Shown here piece after piece: positions 34,424 to 43,903 of a DNA stretch of 64,000 nucleotides. A program made the position numbers and the translations under genes. Below the pieces are notes generated by a model, which ran no database searches, was not told the DNA's origin, and saw nothing but the letters and a program-made list of their open reading frames with translations. The stretch is from UBA2965 sp036526135. GTDB lineage: Bacteria; Pseudomonadota; Gammaproteobacteria; Pseudomonadales; Azotimanducaceae. The stretch covers positions 21,779-85,778 of the forward strand of contig DATCZA010000029.1 in the NCBI GenBank assembly GCA_036526135.1, written 5' to 3'. Numbering within the stretch: the stretch's first letter is position 1; the number at the start of each line of letters is the position of its first letter.

Positions 34424-37400
34424 TCAGCTCCCGGCGCGGACGACGGAGAAGCGGAACGCCTTGCCATCGATCTCGGAGTCCGCCGCCTGGGATCCCGGAT
34501 CGCCCTCGGCAAAGTCGGTGGCCAGAGTCTCCGCAGCGATGTAGTCACGGTGTTCGGCGGCCGCCTCGACCAGAGCCCGATCCCCAGCGAAGCAGACCTC
34601 GATGCGATCCGCCACGTTCAGCTCCAGCTCCTTGCGCCGGCGCTGAATGCGGTTGACGATCTCGCGGGCGTAACCGCCGCGCACGAGCTCGTCGTCCAGA
34701 ACGCAGTCCAGATCAACGGCGATACGGCTGTTTGAGATGGTGTTGGTCCCAGGTCGCGCTTTCTGCAGCACCTCGATCTCCTCGAGGTTGAAGACCTCCC
34801 CGTCGAGCTCGATCTCGCCCTCGGCCTGAAAGGCGGCGATCTGCTCGGGAGACAAGGTCGCAATCGCGCTCTGAAAGGCCTTCATCCGCTTGCCCAGCCG
34901 CTTGCCGAGCACGGGAAAGTTCGGCTTGGCGACCACCTCGATGTACGCGCCTTCGTCGTCATCGTAGCTCACCGCCAGGACGTTGAGCTCCGTTTTGACA
35001 TAGCTCTCCAGCCGGGCGAGCTCCTCGAGCAGCGCTCGGTCGCGGTTGACGATGGTCAGGCGTCTGAGCGGCGTGCGAAGACCGATCTTCACCTCCTCGC
35101 GCTTCTGACGACCGAGCAGCACGACCTGCTGCATGCGGTCGACGGCTTCTTCCAGCTCGCTCCTGATCAGCGCGCCCTCCGGCTCCGGATAATCGCACAG
35201 ATGCACCGACTCGGGCTTGGCCCGGCCGCCGCCCAGCGCCGACAGCTCCTGGTACACGTGCTCCGCAAGGAACGGCGCGAAAGGCGCCATCACCTGGCAG
35301 AGCTCGTACAGCGCGGCGTAGAGCGTGCTGTAGGCGGCAATCTTGTCTGCCGTGATGTCCTCGCCCCAGAACCGCTGACGGTTGAGGCGGATGTACCAGT
35401 TGGTCAGGTCCTCGATGAAATCGAACAGCTGCGGGACCACGTTGTAGAGCTTATAGACCTCCATCTCCCGGCCGACGTTTGCCTTGAGGGTCTGCAGGCG
35501 CGAGAGGATCCAGTGATCCAGGACGTTGTCGCCGGTGTGCTGACCCTTGTCCGGCGACCACTGATCGATCTCCGCGTAGGTCTTCAGGAAAGTGAACGCG
35601 TTGTACCAGGGCAGCAGGGCCCGGCGCGTCATGTCCCGCACGCCGGCATCGGCGAAACGCTGCTCCTCCCCCCGCATCAGCCCCGAGTTGATGAGATACA
35701 GGCGCAGGGCGTCCGCGCCGTAAGTTTCCATGAGCTCATCGGGCGGGGTGTAGTTGCGAAGCCGCTTGGACATCTTCTTGCCGTCCTCCGCCATCACCAT
35801 CCCGTTGACGATGACGTTGCGGAAAGCGGGCTTGTCGTAGAGCGCGGCGGCTAGAACCGTCAGCGTGTAGAACCAGCCTCGCGTCTGGTCCAGCCCTTCG
35901 GCGATGAACTCGGCCGGAAAGCCGGCCTTGAAGACCTTCTCGTTCTCGAACGGATAGTGCAGCTGGGCATAGGGCATGGAGCCAGACTCGAACCAGCAGT
36001 CCAGCACCTCCTCAATCCGATGGTAGGTGCCTTCCTCGCCTTGGAGCGTAAAGGTCAGCGGATCCACGTGCTCGCGGTGCAGATCATCGACGCGGACGCC
36101 GGTGAGCGCTTCCAGCTCGTCGATGGAGCCGATGCAGACCTCATTGCCCGTGACGTCGTTGATCCAGATGGGAATCGGCGTGCCCCAGACCCGGTTGCGG
36201 GAGATGGACCAGTCGATGGCGCCTTCCAGCCAGTTTCCGAACCGCCCGGTCTTGATGTGGTCGGGAACCCAGCGGATCTGCTGGTTGTTTTTGACAAGCT
36301 TGTCAACGAACTCCGTTACCCGCACGTACCAGGACGGTATGGCCCGATAGATCAGGGGCGTATCGCTGCGATAGCAGTAGGGGTAGCTGTGCTGGATCAC
36401 GTCCTGGCGGTAGAGCAGGTTGTGATCCTTCAGATAGCGGATGATGTCGCGATCCGCGTCCTTGACATGCTGCCCGGCAAAGTCGGTGACCTCGTCGGTG
36501 AACTCGCCGTTGACGGTTACCGGACAGACCAGGGCATCGATACCGGCGGCCCGCGCGATACGGTAGTCGTCCTCGCCGAAGGCCGGCGCCTGGTGCACCA
36601 GGCCGGTGCCGCTTTCGGTGGTGACGTAGTCGTCCATCACCACCACGAACGCGCCCTCCTCGCCCGCCTCGCGGAAATAGGGGAAGAGCGGCTCGTAGCG
36701 GCGACCCACGAGCTCGCGCCCTTTGACGCGCCCCACCTCCTCGAAGCTGCCGTAGTCGGCTACGCGCTGCGCCGCCATGTAGACGTCGGCGCCCAGCTGC
36801 GGGTCCCGAACCCGGACGTAGTCGATATCGGGACCCACGCAGATGGCCAGGTTGGACGGCAGCGTCCACGGCGTGGTCGTCCACGCCGACAGGTAGGCGT
36901 CCTCGTCTACGAGCTTGAACAGCACCGTGATGGCCGGATCCTGCACGTCCATGTAGTTCTGGTTGGCCTCGAAGTTGGACAGCGGTGTCCCAAGGGCCGT
37001 TGAAACCGGCATCACCTTGACGCCCTGGTAGACGAGCCCCTGCTCCCAGAGCTGCTTTACGACCCACCAGACCGACTCCATGTACCAGGCGTCCATGGTC
37101 TTGTAGTCGTTGTCGAAATCGACCCAGCGGCCGAGGCGCGTGATCGTGTGGCGCCACTCGTCAACGTAGCGCTGCACGATGGCGCGGCACTGCTGGTTGT
37201 AGCCGGCGACCCCCATCTCCGCCACCGCTTGCTGGGCAGACATGTTGAGCTGCTTGTCGATCTCGTGCTCGATGGGCAGGCCGTGGCAGTCCCATCCGAA
37301 GCGGCGCAGCACGTAGCGGCCTTTCATCGTCCAGTACCGCGGAACGATGTCCTTGATGGTGCTGGCCACGATGTGACCGTGGTGAGGAAGACCGGTCGCA

Positions 37401-37552
37401 AAGGGCGGACCGTCGTAGAAGATGTAGGGTTTCTTCTCCCGCGTGTTCTCCAGGCTGCGCTGGAACACACGGCCCTGCTCCCAGAAATCCAGAATCTGGT
37501 GCTCCATGTCCACGAACGAGAACGATGAGCTCGATTGTGCTGGGTCGGCCAT
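34424..37552 (-). CDS. ileS: Isoleucyl-tRNA synthetase, eukaryotic-like (IleS2-type)
   Basis: A 1042-residue class I synthetase. HIGH is present as LPHHGHI (residues 56-60), and the KMSKS loop reads KMSKRLRNYTPP near residue 593. The GPPFATGLPHHGH opening and KMSKR loop are those of the eukaryote-like second type of IleRS, which is less sensitive to mupirocin than the common bacterial type. The start at 37552 (MADPAQSSSSF) is the one nearest the conserved domain; ATGs at 37561 and 37594 are alternatives, none with a good ribosome site. Confidence 0.93.
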   Translation of the reverse strand: MADPAQSSSSFSFVDMEHQILDFWEQGRVFQRSLENTREKKPYIFYDGPPFATGLPHHGHIVASTIKDIVPRYWTMKGRYVLRRFGWDCHGLPIEHEIDKQLNMSAQQAVAEMGVAGYNQQCRAIVQRYVDEWRHTITRLGRWVDFDNDYKTMDAWYMESVWWVVKQLWEQGLVYQGVKVMPVSTALGTPLSNFEANQNYMDVQDPAITVLFKLVDEDAYLSAWTTTPWTLPSNLAICVGPDIDYVRVRDPQLGADVYMAAQRVADYGSFEEVGRVKGRELVGRRYEPLFPYFREAGEEGAFVVVMDDYVTTESGTGLVHQAPAFGEDDYRIARAAGIDALVCPVTVNGEFTDEVTDFAGQHVKDADRDIIRYLKDHNLLYRQDVIQHSYPYCYRSDTPLIYRAIPSWYVRVTEFVDKLVKNNQQIRWVPDHIKTGRFGNWLEGAIDWSISRNRVWGTPIPIWINDVTGNEVCIGSIDELEALTGVRVDDLHREHVDPLTFTLQGEEGTYHRIEEVLDCWFESGSMPYAQLHYPFENEKVFKAGFPAEFIAEGLDQTRGWFYTLTVLAAALYDKPAFRNVIVNGMVMAEDGKKMSKRLRNYTPPDELMETYGADALRLYLINSGLMRGEEQRFADAGVRDMTRRALLPWYNAFTFLKTYAEIDQWSPDKGQHTGDNVLDHWILSRLQTLKANVGREMEVYKLYNVVPQLFDFIEDLTNWYIRLNRQRFWGEDITADKIAAYSTLYAALYELCQVMAPFAPFLAEHVYQELSALGGGRAKPESVHLCDYPEPEGALIRSELEEAVDRMQQVVLLGRQKREEVKIGLRTPLRRLTIVNRDRALLEELARLESYVKTELNVLAVSYDDDEGAYIEVVAKPNFPVLGKRLGKRMKAFQSAIATLSPEQIAAFQAEGEIELDGEVFNLEEIEVLQKARPGTNTISNSRIAVDLDCVLDDELVRGGYAREIVNRIQRRRKELELNVADRIEVCFAGDRALVEAAAEHRDYIAAETLATDFAEGDPGSQAADSEIDGKAFRFSVVRAGS

Positions 37553-37655
37553 TGGGGTCATGCGGTCGAAAACGGCCGCGCATTGTAACGCCATTGCGCG
37601 CCATTCCGTAGGGCACTAAGCTCGCCCGTTCGCCGCAGGACTCGAGGGGATGTCA

Positions 37656-38519
37656 ATGGAATTCGGAGCCGTATTTCCGCACAACGAGATCGGAACGGAC
37701 CCCGGCGCCATCAAGGCCTACGCCCAGGGAGTGGAAGCCATGGGCGCGACCCATCTGCTGATCTACGACCACGTGCTGGGCGCGGATCCAAACCGTCCAG
37801 GCGGCTGGAAGGGGGCGTACGACAAGGACGTGGCTTTCCACGAACCCTTCACCACGTTCGCCTTCATCGCCGCGGTAACCGACAAGCTCGAGATGATCAC
37901 TACGGTGCTGATCTTGCCCCAGCGGCAGACGGTGCTGGTCGCAAAGCAGGCGGCCGAGGTGGCCATTCTCTCCAACAACCGGTTCCGCCTGGGCGTGGGT
38001 AGCGGCTGGAATCAGGTGGAGTACGTGGGGCTTAACGAAGACTTCCATACCCGGGGCAGGCGCCAGGCGGAGCAGGTCGAGCTCATGCGCAAGCTCTGGA
38101 GCGAGGACAGCCTGACCTTCGACGGCGCCTTTCACACCATCGACGCCGCCAGCATCAATCCGCGCCCCGGCGCCAGCGTCCCGGTGTGGTTCGGCGGCAG
38201 CGCCGCGCCGCTGTTGAAGCGCTGCGCCGAGCTCGGCGACGGCTGGATACCCCTCATGGGCGCGAATCCGAAGGCCAGGGAATGCATCGACACGATCCGT
38301 GCTCACCGCGAAGCCGCCGGGCTGCCCTGGGAGGGATTCGGTATTCAGGCCCAGGCCCAGTATGCGGGCGGCAACCCCGATCGATGGGCATCCCATGCAG
38401 GCAAGTGGCAGGACATGGGCTGCACCCACCTGGCCATCGCCACCCACAACGCGGGGCCGACGAACGCGGACGGTCATCTGCGCCGCATCGAGGAATACCT
38501 TCAGGCCGTGGCAGCCTGA
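37656..38519 (+). CDS. Luciferase-like monooxygenase family oxidoreductase
   Basis: A 287-residue TIM-barrel protein of the LLM group (EFGAVFPHNEIG; NNRFRLGVGSGWNQVEYVGL; VPVWFGGSAAPLLKRCAELGDG). The family uses F420 or FMN; the sequence does not decide. The ATG at 37656 is preferred over that at 37650 because GAGGGG is spaced correctly for it. It is divergent from ileS, about 100 bases apart. Substrate unknown. Confidence 0.85.
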   Translation: MEFGAVFPHNEIGTDPGAIKAYAQGVEAMGATHLLIYDHVLGADPNRPGGWKGAYDKDVAFHEPFTTFAFIAAVTDKLEMITTVLILPQRQTVLVAKQAAEVAILSNNRFRLGVGSGWNQVEYVGLNEDFHTRGRRQAEQVELMRKLWSEDSLTFDGAFHTIDAASINPRPGASVPVWFGGSAAPLLKRCAELGDGWIPLMGANPKARECIDTIRAHREAAGLPWEGFGIQAQAQYAGGNPDRWASHAGKWQDMGCTHLAIATHNAGPTNADGHLRRIEEYLQAVAA

Positions 38520-38543
38520 CGCCGCCGGGAGCTGGCAGGACGA

Positions 38544-39308
38544 TCAGCCCGCCCGTCTGCGCAGGAAAGACTCCAGAGTGCTGACAAAGAACGGCGGACA
38601 CTCCTGCATGGGGTAGTGACCGCAGTTCGGAATCACCACCAGCTCCGCATTGGGGTGCCAGGCAAGGTAGGTTTTCTGCATGGCGGCTGCGTCGAGACCT
38701 TCCGCGTCGTGCTCTCCGACCATCACCAGAAACGGCGTTTCGAGCCCCTCCACCGACTCCGCAAAGTCGGTATCGGCAAACATGGCGAGATAGTCGAGCC
38801 GCACGTCCGGGGCCGCCGCCTCGCGGTTCCAGCGCAGCTTCGCGTCCACCCAACCGCCCGAAAGCGAGCCGCTGATCATGCCGATCAGCCCGCGAAAGGC
38901 TTCATCGTCGGTGGTGGTGCTCTCGAAGAACGCCCGCGTCTGATCATCCATGGCCATGCCGGCTGCGGACACAGGGCAGACGGCCACCGCGCTCCTGACG
39001 CGCTCCGGGGCCTCCAGGGCAAGCCGCTGGGTCGCCATGCCCGTCATGGAGTGACCGACCACGTGAAACTCACCCCAGCCCAGGGCGTCCGCCACACCCA
39101 GGCAATCGGCGGCGATCTCCGCCACCGAGTGCTCTCCGGCGATGTGTTTCGAGCCGCCATAACCGCGAAGGTCGACGAAAGCGTAGGTGAACGTCGTCCC
39201 GTCGAGGTAGGGCAGCGCCGGATCGTAGTTTCGGCGATCCCCGTTCCAGTCGTGCATGACCAGCACGGGCTCAGGTCCCGAACCGCGAACGACGTGGTCG
39301 ATGGTCAT
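38544..39308 (-). CDS. Alpha/beta hydrolase
   Basis: A 254-residue hydrolase with nucleophile Ser87 in VVGHSMTGMA and catalytic histidine in NCGHYPMQECP. ATG 39308 has GGAGG nine bases upstream, inside the end of the preceding gene, and lies four bases after that gene's stop. The two genes form an operon, transcribed carboxymuconolactone-type gene first. Substrate unknown. Confidence 0.85.
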   Translation of the reverse strand: MTIDHVVRGSGPEPVLVMHDWNGDRRNYDPALPYLDGTTFTYAFVDLRGYGGSKHIAGEHSVAEIAADCLGVADALGWGEFHVVGHSMTGMATQRLALEAPERVRSAVAVCPVSAAGMAMDDQTRAFFESTTTDDEAFRGLIGMISGSLSGGWVDAKLRWNREAAAPDVRLDYLAMFADTDFAESVEGLETPFLVMVGEHDAEGLDAAAMQKTYLAWHPNAELVVIPNCGHYPMQECPPFFVSTLESFLRRRAG

Positions 39309-39312
39309 GCGC

Positions 39313-39969
39313 TCAATCCTCCGCCGAACCGCCCGTGGCGCTTTCATCCACGGCCGTCAGGATGTCGCCGCCATCTTCCGGTGCGGCTATCTCGGACACC
39401 CGCTCTTCCACGTCGTCGTACTCGAGCCGAAGCGCGCGGCACATCGTGGCGTGCATGTCGTACATGCAGGTGATGTAGGTGAGCTCCAAGATCTCCTCGT
39501 CCGAAAGGTGAGTTTTGAGCGCGGCGAAGAGGCCCTCCGGCACCCGACCGCCGTCCAGCACCAGGCAGTCGGTGAAAGCCAGCACCAGACGCTCGACCTC
39601 ATCAAAGCAGTCGGCCGCCTGCCAGTGGGGAATGGCCTCGATCTGCTCTTCGCTGAAGCCCAGATAACGCAGAGATTTGCAGTGCTGCGAGAACACGAAG
39701 CGGCTTCCCCGGGCATAACCGGCCCGGGTCTGGCCGAGCTCGCGAAGGGTAGGCTCCAGCTCCCGCTTGGGGCTGCGGTAAAGCTGAAAGCCGGCGACGG
39801 CGTGGTCGAAGCAATCGGGCACCAGGGCAAACACCGTCCACCAGTTTCCCGGAGTGCCCGTATCAGTGCCCGGCTCGGCCACCGGATCGCGGTCGCCAAA
39901 AAGAAAACCGTACATCCGCTGTATGTGTTCCGGCGCATCGGCTCGGCTGATCTGCTTGAGACGCGGCAT
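39313..39969 (-). CDS. Carboxymuconolactone decarboxylase/AhpD-fold protein
   Basis: A 218-residue protein of the CMD fold (LGQTRAGYARGSRFVFSQHCKS, then IPHWQAADCFDEVERLVLAF). Only one cysteine lies in the helix where AhpD has CxxC, so peroxidase activity by that mechanism is unlikely. It opens MPRLKQISRADAPEHIQRMY, as in several uncharacterised actinobacterial and gammaproteobacterial relatives. It heads a two-gene operon with an alpha/beta hydrolase. Confidence 0.82.
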   Translation of the reverse strand: MPRLKQISRADAPEHIQRMYGFLFGDRDPVAEPGTDTGTPGNWWTVFALVPDCFDHAVAGFQLYRSPKRELEPTLRELGQTRAGYARGSRFVFSQHCKSLRYLGFSEEQIEAIPHWQAADCFDEVERLVLAFTDCLVLDGGRVPEGLFAALKTHLSDEEILELTYITCMYDMHATMCRALRLEYDDVEERVSEIAAPEDGGDILTAVDESATGGSAED

Positions 39970-40033
39970 GTCTAACTCCTCCCAGGGGTCGGGGGGACAT
40001 TATGCGCCGATTTGTGGGCGGCGGGTCAGGGGG

Positions 40034-40300
40034 TTAGTCGAACTTGGGCGTGAGGGGGCGACCCATGGCGTAGGAGTCGCGGACGAATTCGCGGATCACG
40101 GCGATGCCCTTGCCGTCGTGTCCCCGGTCGCGGAGCAGCTCTCGGAGCATGCCGGCTTCCATGGTGGCTTCGGACTGGGTCTCGTAGGGGCCGATCTCCA
40201 CGCCTTCGCGGGTGCGGAAGAACCAGCTGCCGTCGTTCATGAAGACGCGCTCGGAACGGAACCAGGTTTTGGGCTTTTCGTTTCGTCGCCCTACATTCAT
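40034..40300 (-). CDS. Small conserved protein, DUF6316-like
   Basis: An 88-residue soluble protein with WFRSERVFMNDGSWFFRTRE, then EGVEIGPYETQSEA, a compact beta-rich motif that I believe matches the DUF6316 family of gammaproteobacteria. The family assignment is from memory of the pattern and is not certain. It has no ribosome binding site that I can see. An inverted repeat at 40404-40420 lies upstream. Confidence 0.6.
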   Translation of the reverse strand: MNVGRRNEKPKTWFRSERVFMNDGSWFFRTREGVEIGPYETQSEATMEAGMLRELLRDRGHDGKGIAVIREFVRDSYAMGRPLTPKFD

Positions 40301-40403
40301 CGCGGCAAAAAGACGGCTAATCAGGTCGAACCAGTTTGCGGCGTGACCCCCTGCCAGTCTGTAGGAAAGTTGTTACGGATAGTTCCCGGACCCGCCATAT
40401 TCC

Positions 40404-40420
40404 GCATGATCGTGTCATGC
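40404..40420. promoter_or_regulatory. 17-bp dyad upstream of the DUF6316-like gene
   Basis: GCATGA and TCATGC arms flank TCGTG. It lies between the end of the LLM gene and the start of the small protein; it could be an operator or the stem of a weak terminator. No T-run follows. Confidence 0.3.
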
Positions 40421-40437
40421 CTGCGTTTGCCGGCGGC

Positions 40438-41295
40438 TCAGAGCCCCGTCATGGCGCGGGCCTTGTCGATACGCTGCGCCAGGCGCTCCAGGTTGCCGGC
40501 TATCACCGGCACGATGAGCTGCTCGACGCCCAGGTCCTCGTACTCCGATACGGTCTCGGGCGTAACGGGCTTCCCGCTGGGGCCGATGAATATGCGGACG
40601 TCATTCATATCCCGACCTGCCTCGGCGGCAATCTCCGCCAGCCGCGCTTTGCGCCCGGCCAGCCCCTCTGGACTCAGATTGAATCCGTACCACCCCTGCC
40701 CATGCGAGACCACGCGCGCCAGCGCCGGATCGCTCTCGCCGCCGAAAAAGATCGGCGGATGAGGCTGCTGGACCGGCTTGGGGTTGAAGTGACACGGCTT
40801 GAGAGTCACCGTCTCGCCTTCGTAGCTGGACAGACCCGGGCTCCAGAGAGCCTGCATGACCTCCACGTATTCGAGGCAGCGCCGAGCCCGGGCCCTGAAG
40901 TCCATCTGCAGGTTGTCGAACTCCTCCTTGAGCCACCCGATACCGATGCCGAAGTCCACCCGCCCGCCGGAGAGGTAGTCGAGATCCGCCACCATCTTGG
41001 CGGTGTAGACGGGCTGACGCTGGGGCACCAGGCAGATCCCGGTGCCCAGACGTATGCGCTTGGTCGCCGCGGCGATCCACGTCAGGGCCGTGAAAGGATC
41101 GAGGACGCCTTCCGGATCACCCGGGATACGGCCGTCTTCGGTGTAGGGATAACGCGATTCGTAGTCCGGAAAGAACAGCACGTGCTCCGGCAGCCAGACC
41201 GAGTGGAAACCGGCGTTCTCCACCATCTGCGCCGCGTCCGCCATGAATTGCGGACTCATCACGTGGTTGAACGCCATCACCGCCCCGATATTCAT
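40438..41295 (-). CDS. Luciferase-like monooxygenase family oxidoreductase
   Basis: A 285-residue LLM TIM-barrel protein (FHSVWLPEHVLFFPDYESRY; RIRLGTGICLVPQRQPVYTA; RVDFGIGIGWLKEEFDNLQM). It is a distant paralogue of the gene at 37656. ATG 41295 is chosen because GGGAGG is spaced eight bases before it; a GTG at 41304 is too close. Cofactor and substrate cannot be stated. Confidence 0.85.
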   Translation of the reverse strand: MNIGAVMAFNHVMSPQFMADAAQMVENAGFHSVWLPEHVLFFPDYESRYPYTEDGRIPGDPEGVLDPFTALTWIAAATKRIRLGTGICLVPQRQPVYTAKMVADLDYLSGGRVDFGIGIGWLKEEFDNLQMDFRARARRCLEYVEVMQALWSPGLSSYEGETVTLKPCHFNPKPVQQPHPPIFFGGESDPALARVVSHGQGWYGFNLSPEGLAGRKARLAEIAAEAGRDMNDVRIFIGPSGKPVTPETVSEYEDLGVEQLIVPVIAGNLERLAQRIDKARAMTGL

Positions 41296-41409
41296 CTCGT
41301 CCACCTCCCAGTCAGTGCAGAAACGGCCCGCCTCAACCCGGCTGAAGCCGCCGGAAACCGCTAAGGTTATGATGCCCGCCCGGCAAAGGACACCACCAAG
41401 GCACCCAGC

Positions 41410-42663
41410 TTGTCCGAGATCGCGCTGCCCCCACGCACCGCTTACCCCTGGTACCTGACCAGCTCCAGCCTGTGGATGGCGGGCATGAGCCTGCAGGGCT
41501 TCCTTTTCACCTGGCTTTTAGTGGGCATCCTGGAGCGGCCGGCGGATGAGGCGGGCCTCGCCCGATCGCTGGCCGAGTTCCCACCGCTGGCCGTCCTGCT
41601 GCTCGGCGGCCTGCTGGGCGACCGGTTCGACAATCGGGCCTATCTGGGAGTCATGCACCTGCTCATGGCCGTTCCCCCGCTTCTGATCGCCGCCGTTTAC
41701 CTCAACGGCGCGCTCAGCTATTGGTGGGTGGTTCTGTTCGGCGTGCTCATGGCCAGCATCCAGGCGCTGAGCGATCCGGCCAGGCAGGCCGTGCTCAGCC
41801 GCGTGTCCCGCATGGACCTGCAGCGGGCGGTGACGCTGATGATGGTGGTCACCTCACTGGTCGGGTTGAGCGGCGTCTATCTCGGCGGCCAGCTCGACAC
41901 GCTCGGTCTGCCCACCGTCCTGGCCGCCCAGGCGGCGCTGTTCGCGGTCGGTCTCCTCGCGGTGGCACGCCTGCCGCGCCTGCCCAGCATCAGCGCGCGC
42001 GGGGTGCGCCGGCCGAGCTTCGCGGAAGGCCTGCGGGCCGTGTGGGAGACCGCGCTGATCCGCAACATCATCGGTCTGAACTTCATCTCCAGCCTGTTCA
42101 ATGCCGGCGCGTACATCATCGGTATCCCCTACATCGTCAAGGAGGTCTATGCGGGGGACGCCGCGTTCCTGGCGAACGTGATGATCGTGTTCACCATCGG
42201 CAGCATCGGCTCCAACGTGCTCCTGCTGGCCTTCATGCCGCTGAAGCATCCGGGAAGGCTCTACCTGCTACTGCAGCTAACCCGGATGTTCATCCTGGGC
42301 CTTTTATGGCTGCAACCGAGCCTGTGGCTGTTCTACGTGCTGATCGTGGCCTGGGGCCTGAACATGGGCGTCACCACCACCCTGGTCAGAACCACGGTGC
42401 AGGAGCTGGCGCCGGAACATCACAGAGCGCAGATCCTCTCCGTGCTGCTCTTGAGCTTCGTGGTGTCCTCGCCCATCAGCTCGATCCTGCTGGGCGTGTT
42501 GATCGCCGAGACCGAGCCGCTGACCGCGATGCTTCCCGGCATCGCCATCTCTCTGCTCATCTTCCTGATCGGGACCACGCGCAGCGGGCTGTGGGGCTAC
42601 GTTTCCCCCGCGACCAAGACTCGAGCCGCAGGGCCTCAGAACCCGCCGCGAACGACCCGGTAG
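41410..42663 (+). CDS. MFS transporter
   Basis: A 417-residue membrane protein with about twelve hydrophobic segments and the MFS loop motif GGLLGDRFDNR between helices 2 and 3. It resembles the enterobactin-exporter/MFS_3 group of small-molecule exporters. The start is TTG at 41410 with AAGG nine bases upstream; no ATG fits before the first helix. The 3' end overlaps the convergent GlsB-type gene by 28 bases. Confidence 0.85.
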   Translation: MSEIALPPRTAYPWYLTSSSLWMAGMSLQGFLFTWLLVGILERPADEAGLARSLAEFPPLAVLLLGGLLGDRFDNRAYLGVMHLLMAVPPLLIAAVYLNGALSYWWVVLFGVLMASIQALSDPARQAVLSRVSRMDLQRAVTLMMVVTSLVGLSGVYLGGQLDTLGLPTVLAAQAALFAVGLLAVARLPRLPSISARGVRRPSFAEGLRAVWETALIRNIIGLNFISSLFNAGAYIIGIPYIVKEVYAGDAAFLANVMIVFTIGSIGSNVLLLAFMPLKHPGRLYLLLQLTRMFILGLLWLQPSLWLFYVLIVAWGLNMGVTTTLVRTTVQELAPEHHRAQILSVLLLSFVVSSPISSILLGVLIAETEPLTAMLPGIAISLLIFLIGTTRSGLWGYVSPATKTRAAGPQNPPRTTR

Positions 42664-42890
42664 GTCCCCAGGAGCAGCACCGCGCCGGCGGTGGCAAGGC
42701 CGAGGCTAGCCAGATCGAATCCGGCCACGTCGCCGATCCCCAGCAGGTGGGCGCCGTAACCCCCGATGAACGCGCCCGCCATCCCGATGCCGATGGTGAC
42801 GAAAAAGCCGCCCGGATCGGGGCCAGGCATGATCAGCTTGGCGAGGGTGCCAACGACGAGCCCGAGAAGGAGCCAGGATAGGAAGTTCAC
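42636..42890 (-). CDS. GlsB/YeaQ/YmgE family small membrane protein
   Basis: An 84-residue protein with three hydrophobic segments (FLSWLLLGLVVGTLAKLIMP is diagnostic) of the transglycosylase-associated family often induced by stress. The ATG overlaps the stop of the upstream hydrolase gene by four bases (42887-42890), so the two are co-transcribed. Confidence 0.87.
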   Translation of the reverse strand: MNFLSWLLLGLVVGTLAKLIMPGPDPGGFFVTIGIGMAGAFIGGYGAHLLGIGDVAGFDLASLGLATAGAVLLLGTYRVVRGGF

Positions 42891-43774
42891 GGGTCTGCAT
42901 CTCCGTCGGTGATGAAGCGGGCCACCAGTTCCGGCGCCTGCATGGGAATGAAGTGATCGAGCCGCGGCAGAAAGACGTCCCGCCCCCGCGGAAACCTGTC
43001 CGCCAGCTCGGGCCAGGTCGGCGACTTGGAGAAATCCATGATGTCGTGGTCATCGGGGTCGCGCCCGGGCGCTCGCAGCACGGCTACCGGCACGTCGACA
43101 TCGTGCAGCATGCCGTAGACGTCGCTGCCCTTGTTTCCGAGGTAAATCGAAGCTTCCACCACGGGCGGGCAGGCCAGACGCCAGCCGCCTTCCGCACGGG
43201 GCTCGAGGCCGTGGCGGCAGTAGTCCTCCAGCACCTGCGGCCTCCATCGCGAGAACGGCTTGCGCGAAGAGAACCTTTCGAACATCTCTTCCCAGCCGGC
43301 CCAGTGATCCCGACGCCGGGCAACGGGGTGATCCTCCGCCGACTGCAGGTCGGCATATCGCGGGCGCGCGTAAGCTTCCGGATCCAGGATGACGGGGTCG
43401 ACCAGAACCAGCCGGTCGAATGCGCCCGGACGCCGCGCCGCCAGCTGCGTGATGCAGTGACCGCCCAGAGAGTGCCCGACGCCGACGGCACCCGCCAGGC
43501 TCAGCGCGGCGGCAAACTCTTCCAGGTCTGCCAGGAAACTGCTCCACACGTAAGGACCCCGTTTGGTGCTGCGGCCATGGCCGCGCAGGTCCACGGCGAG
43601 GATGTGAAAACCCGGGGGGAGATGAGCGACCACCTGATCCCAGCAGCGGGCGTGGAAGCCGGTGGCATGCACGAGCAGCACCTTGGGATGCGGCGCCTCG
43701 CCCCATTCGTACCAGGCAAGCTCTACCTGAGAGCCCTGAAAACGGTGCTCCCTGGGATGTCCGTATGCGCTCAT
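42887..43774 (-). CDS. Alpha/beta hydrolase
   Basis: A 295-residue hydrolase: LLVHATGFHARCWDQV at the oxyanion region, VDLRGHGRS, nucleophile Ser102 in GVGHSLGGHC, and catalytic histidine in RLDHFIPMQAP. It is divergent from idi, 129 bases apart, and overlaps the GlsB-type gene downstream. Substrate unknown. Confidence 0.86.
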   Translation of the reverse strand: MSAYGHPREHRFQGSQVELAWYEWGEAPHPKVLLVHATGFHARCWDQVVAHLPPGFHILAVDLRGHGRSTKRGPYVWSSFLADLEEFAAALSLAGAVGVGHSLGGHCITQLAARRPGAFDRLVLVDPVILDPEAYARPRYADLQSAEDHPVARRRDHWAGWEEMFERFSSRKPFSRWRPQVLEDYCRHGLEPRAEGGWRLACPPVVEASIYLGNKGSDVYGMLHDVDVPVAVLRAPGRDPDDHDIMDFSKSPTWPELADRFPRGRDVFLPRLDHFIPMQAPELVARFITDGDADP

Positions 43775-43903
43775 GAAAAACTGATCGCGCGGCCGATGGC
43801 CGCAACGTGATCATGCTACGGAGAGCGGGCAGGCCAGACAAGACACGCAGACCGCCGTCGCCAATTCCGCTACACTGATCTTTCTCACGCCGAGCCGGTC
43901 TTC

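Noticed and set aside
37656..41295. F420-dependent pathway
   Set aside because: LLM and PPOX folds also bind FMN, and no F420 biosynthesis gene is in the window.
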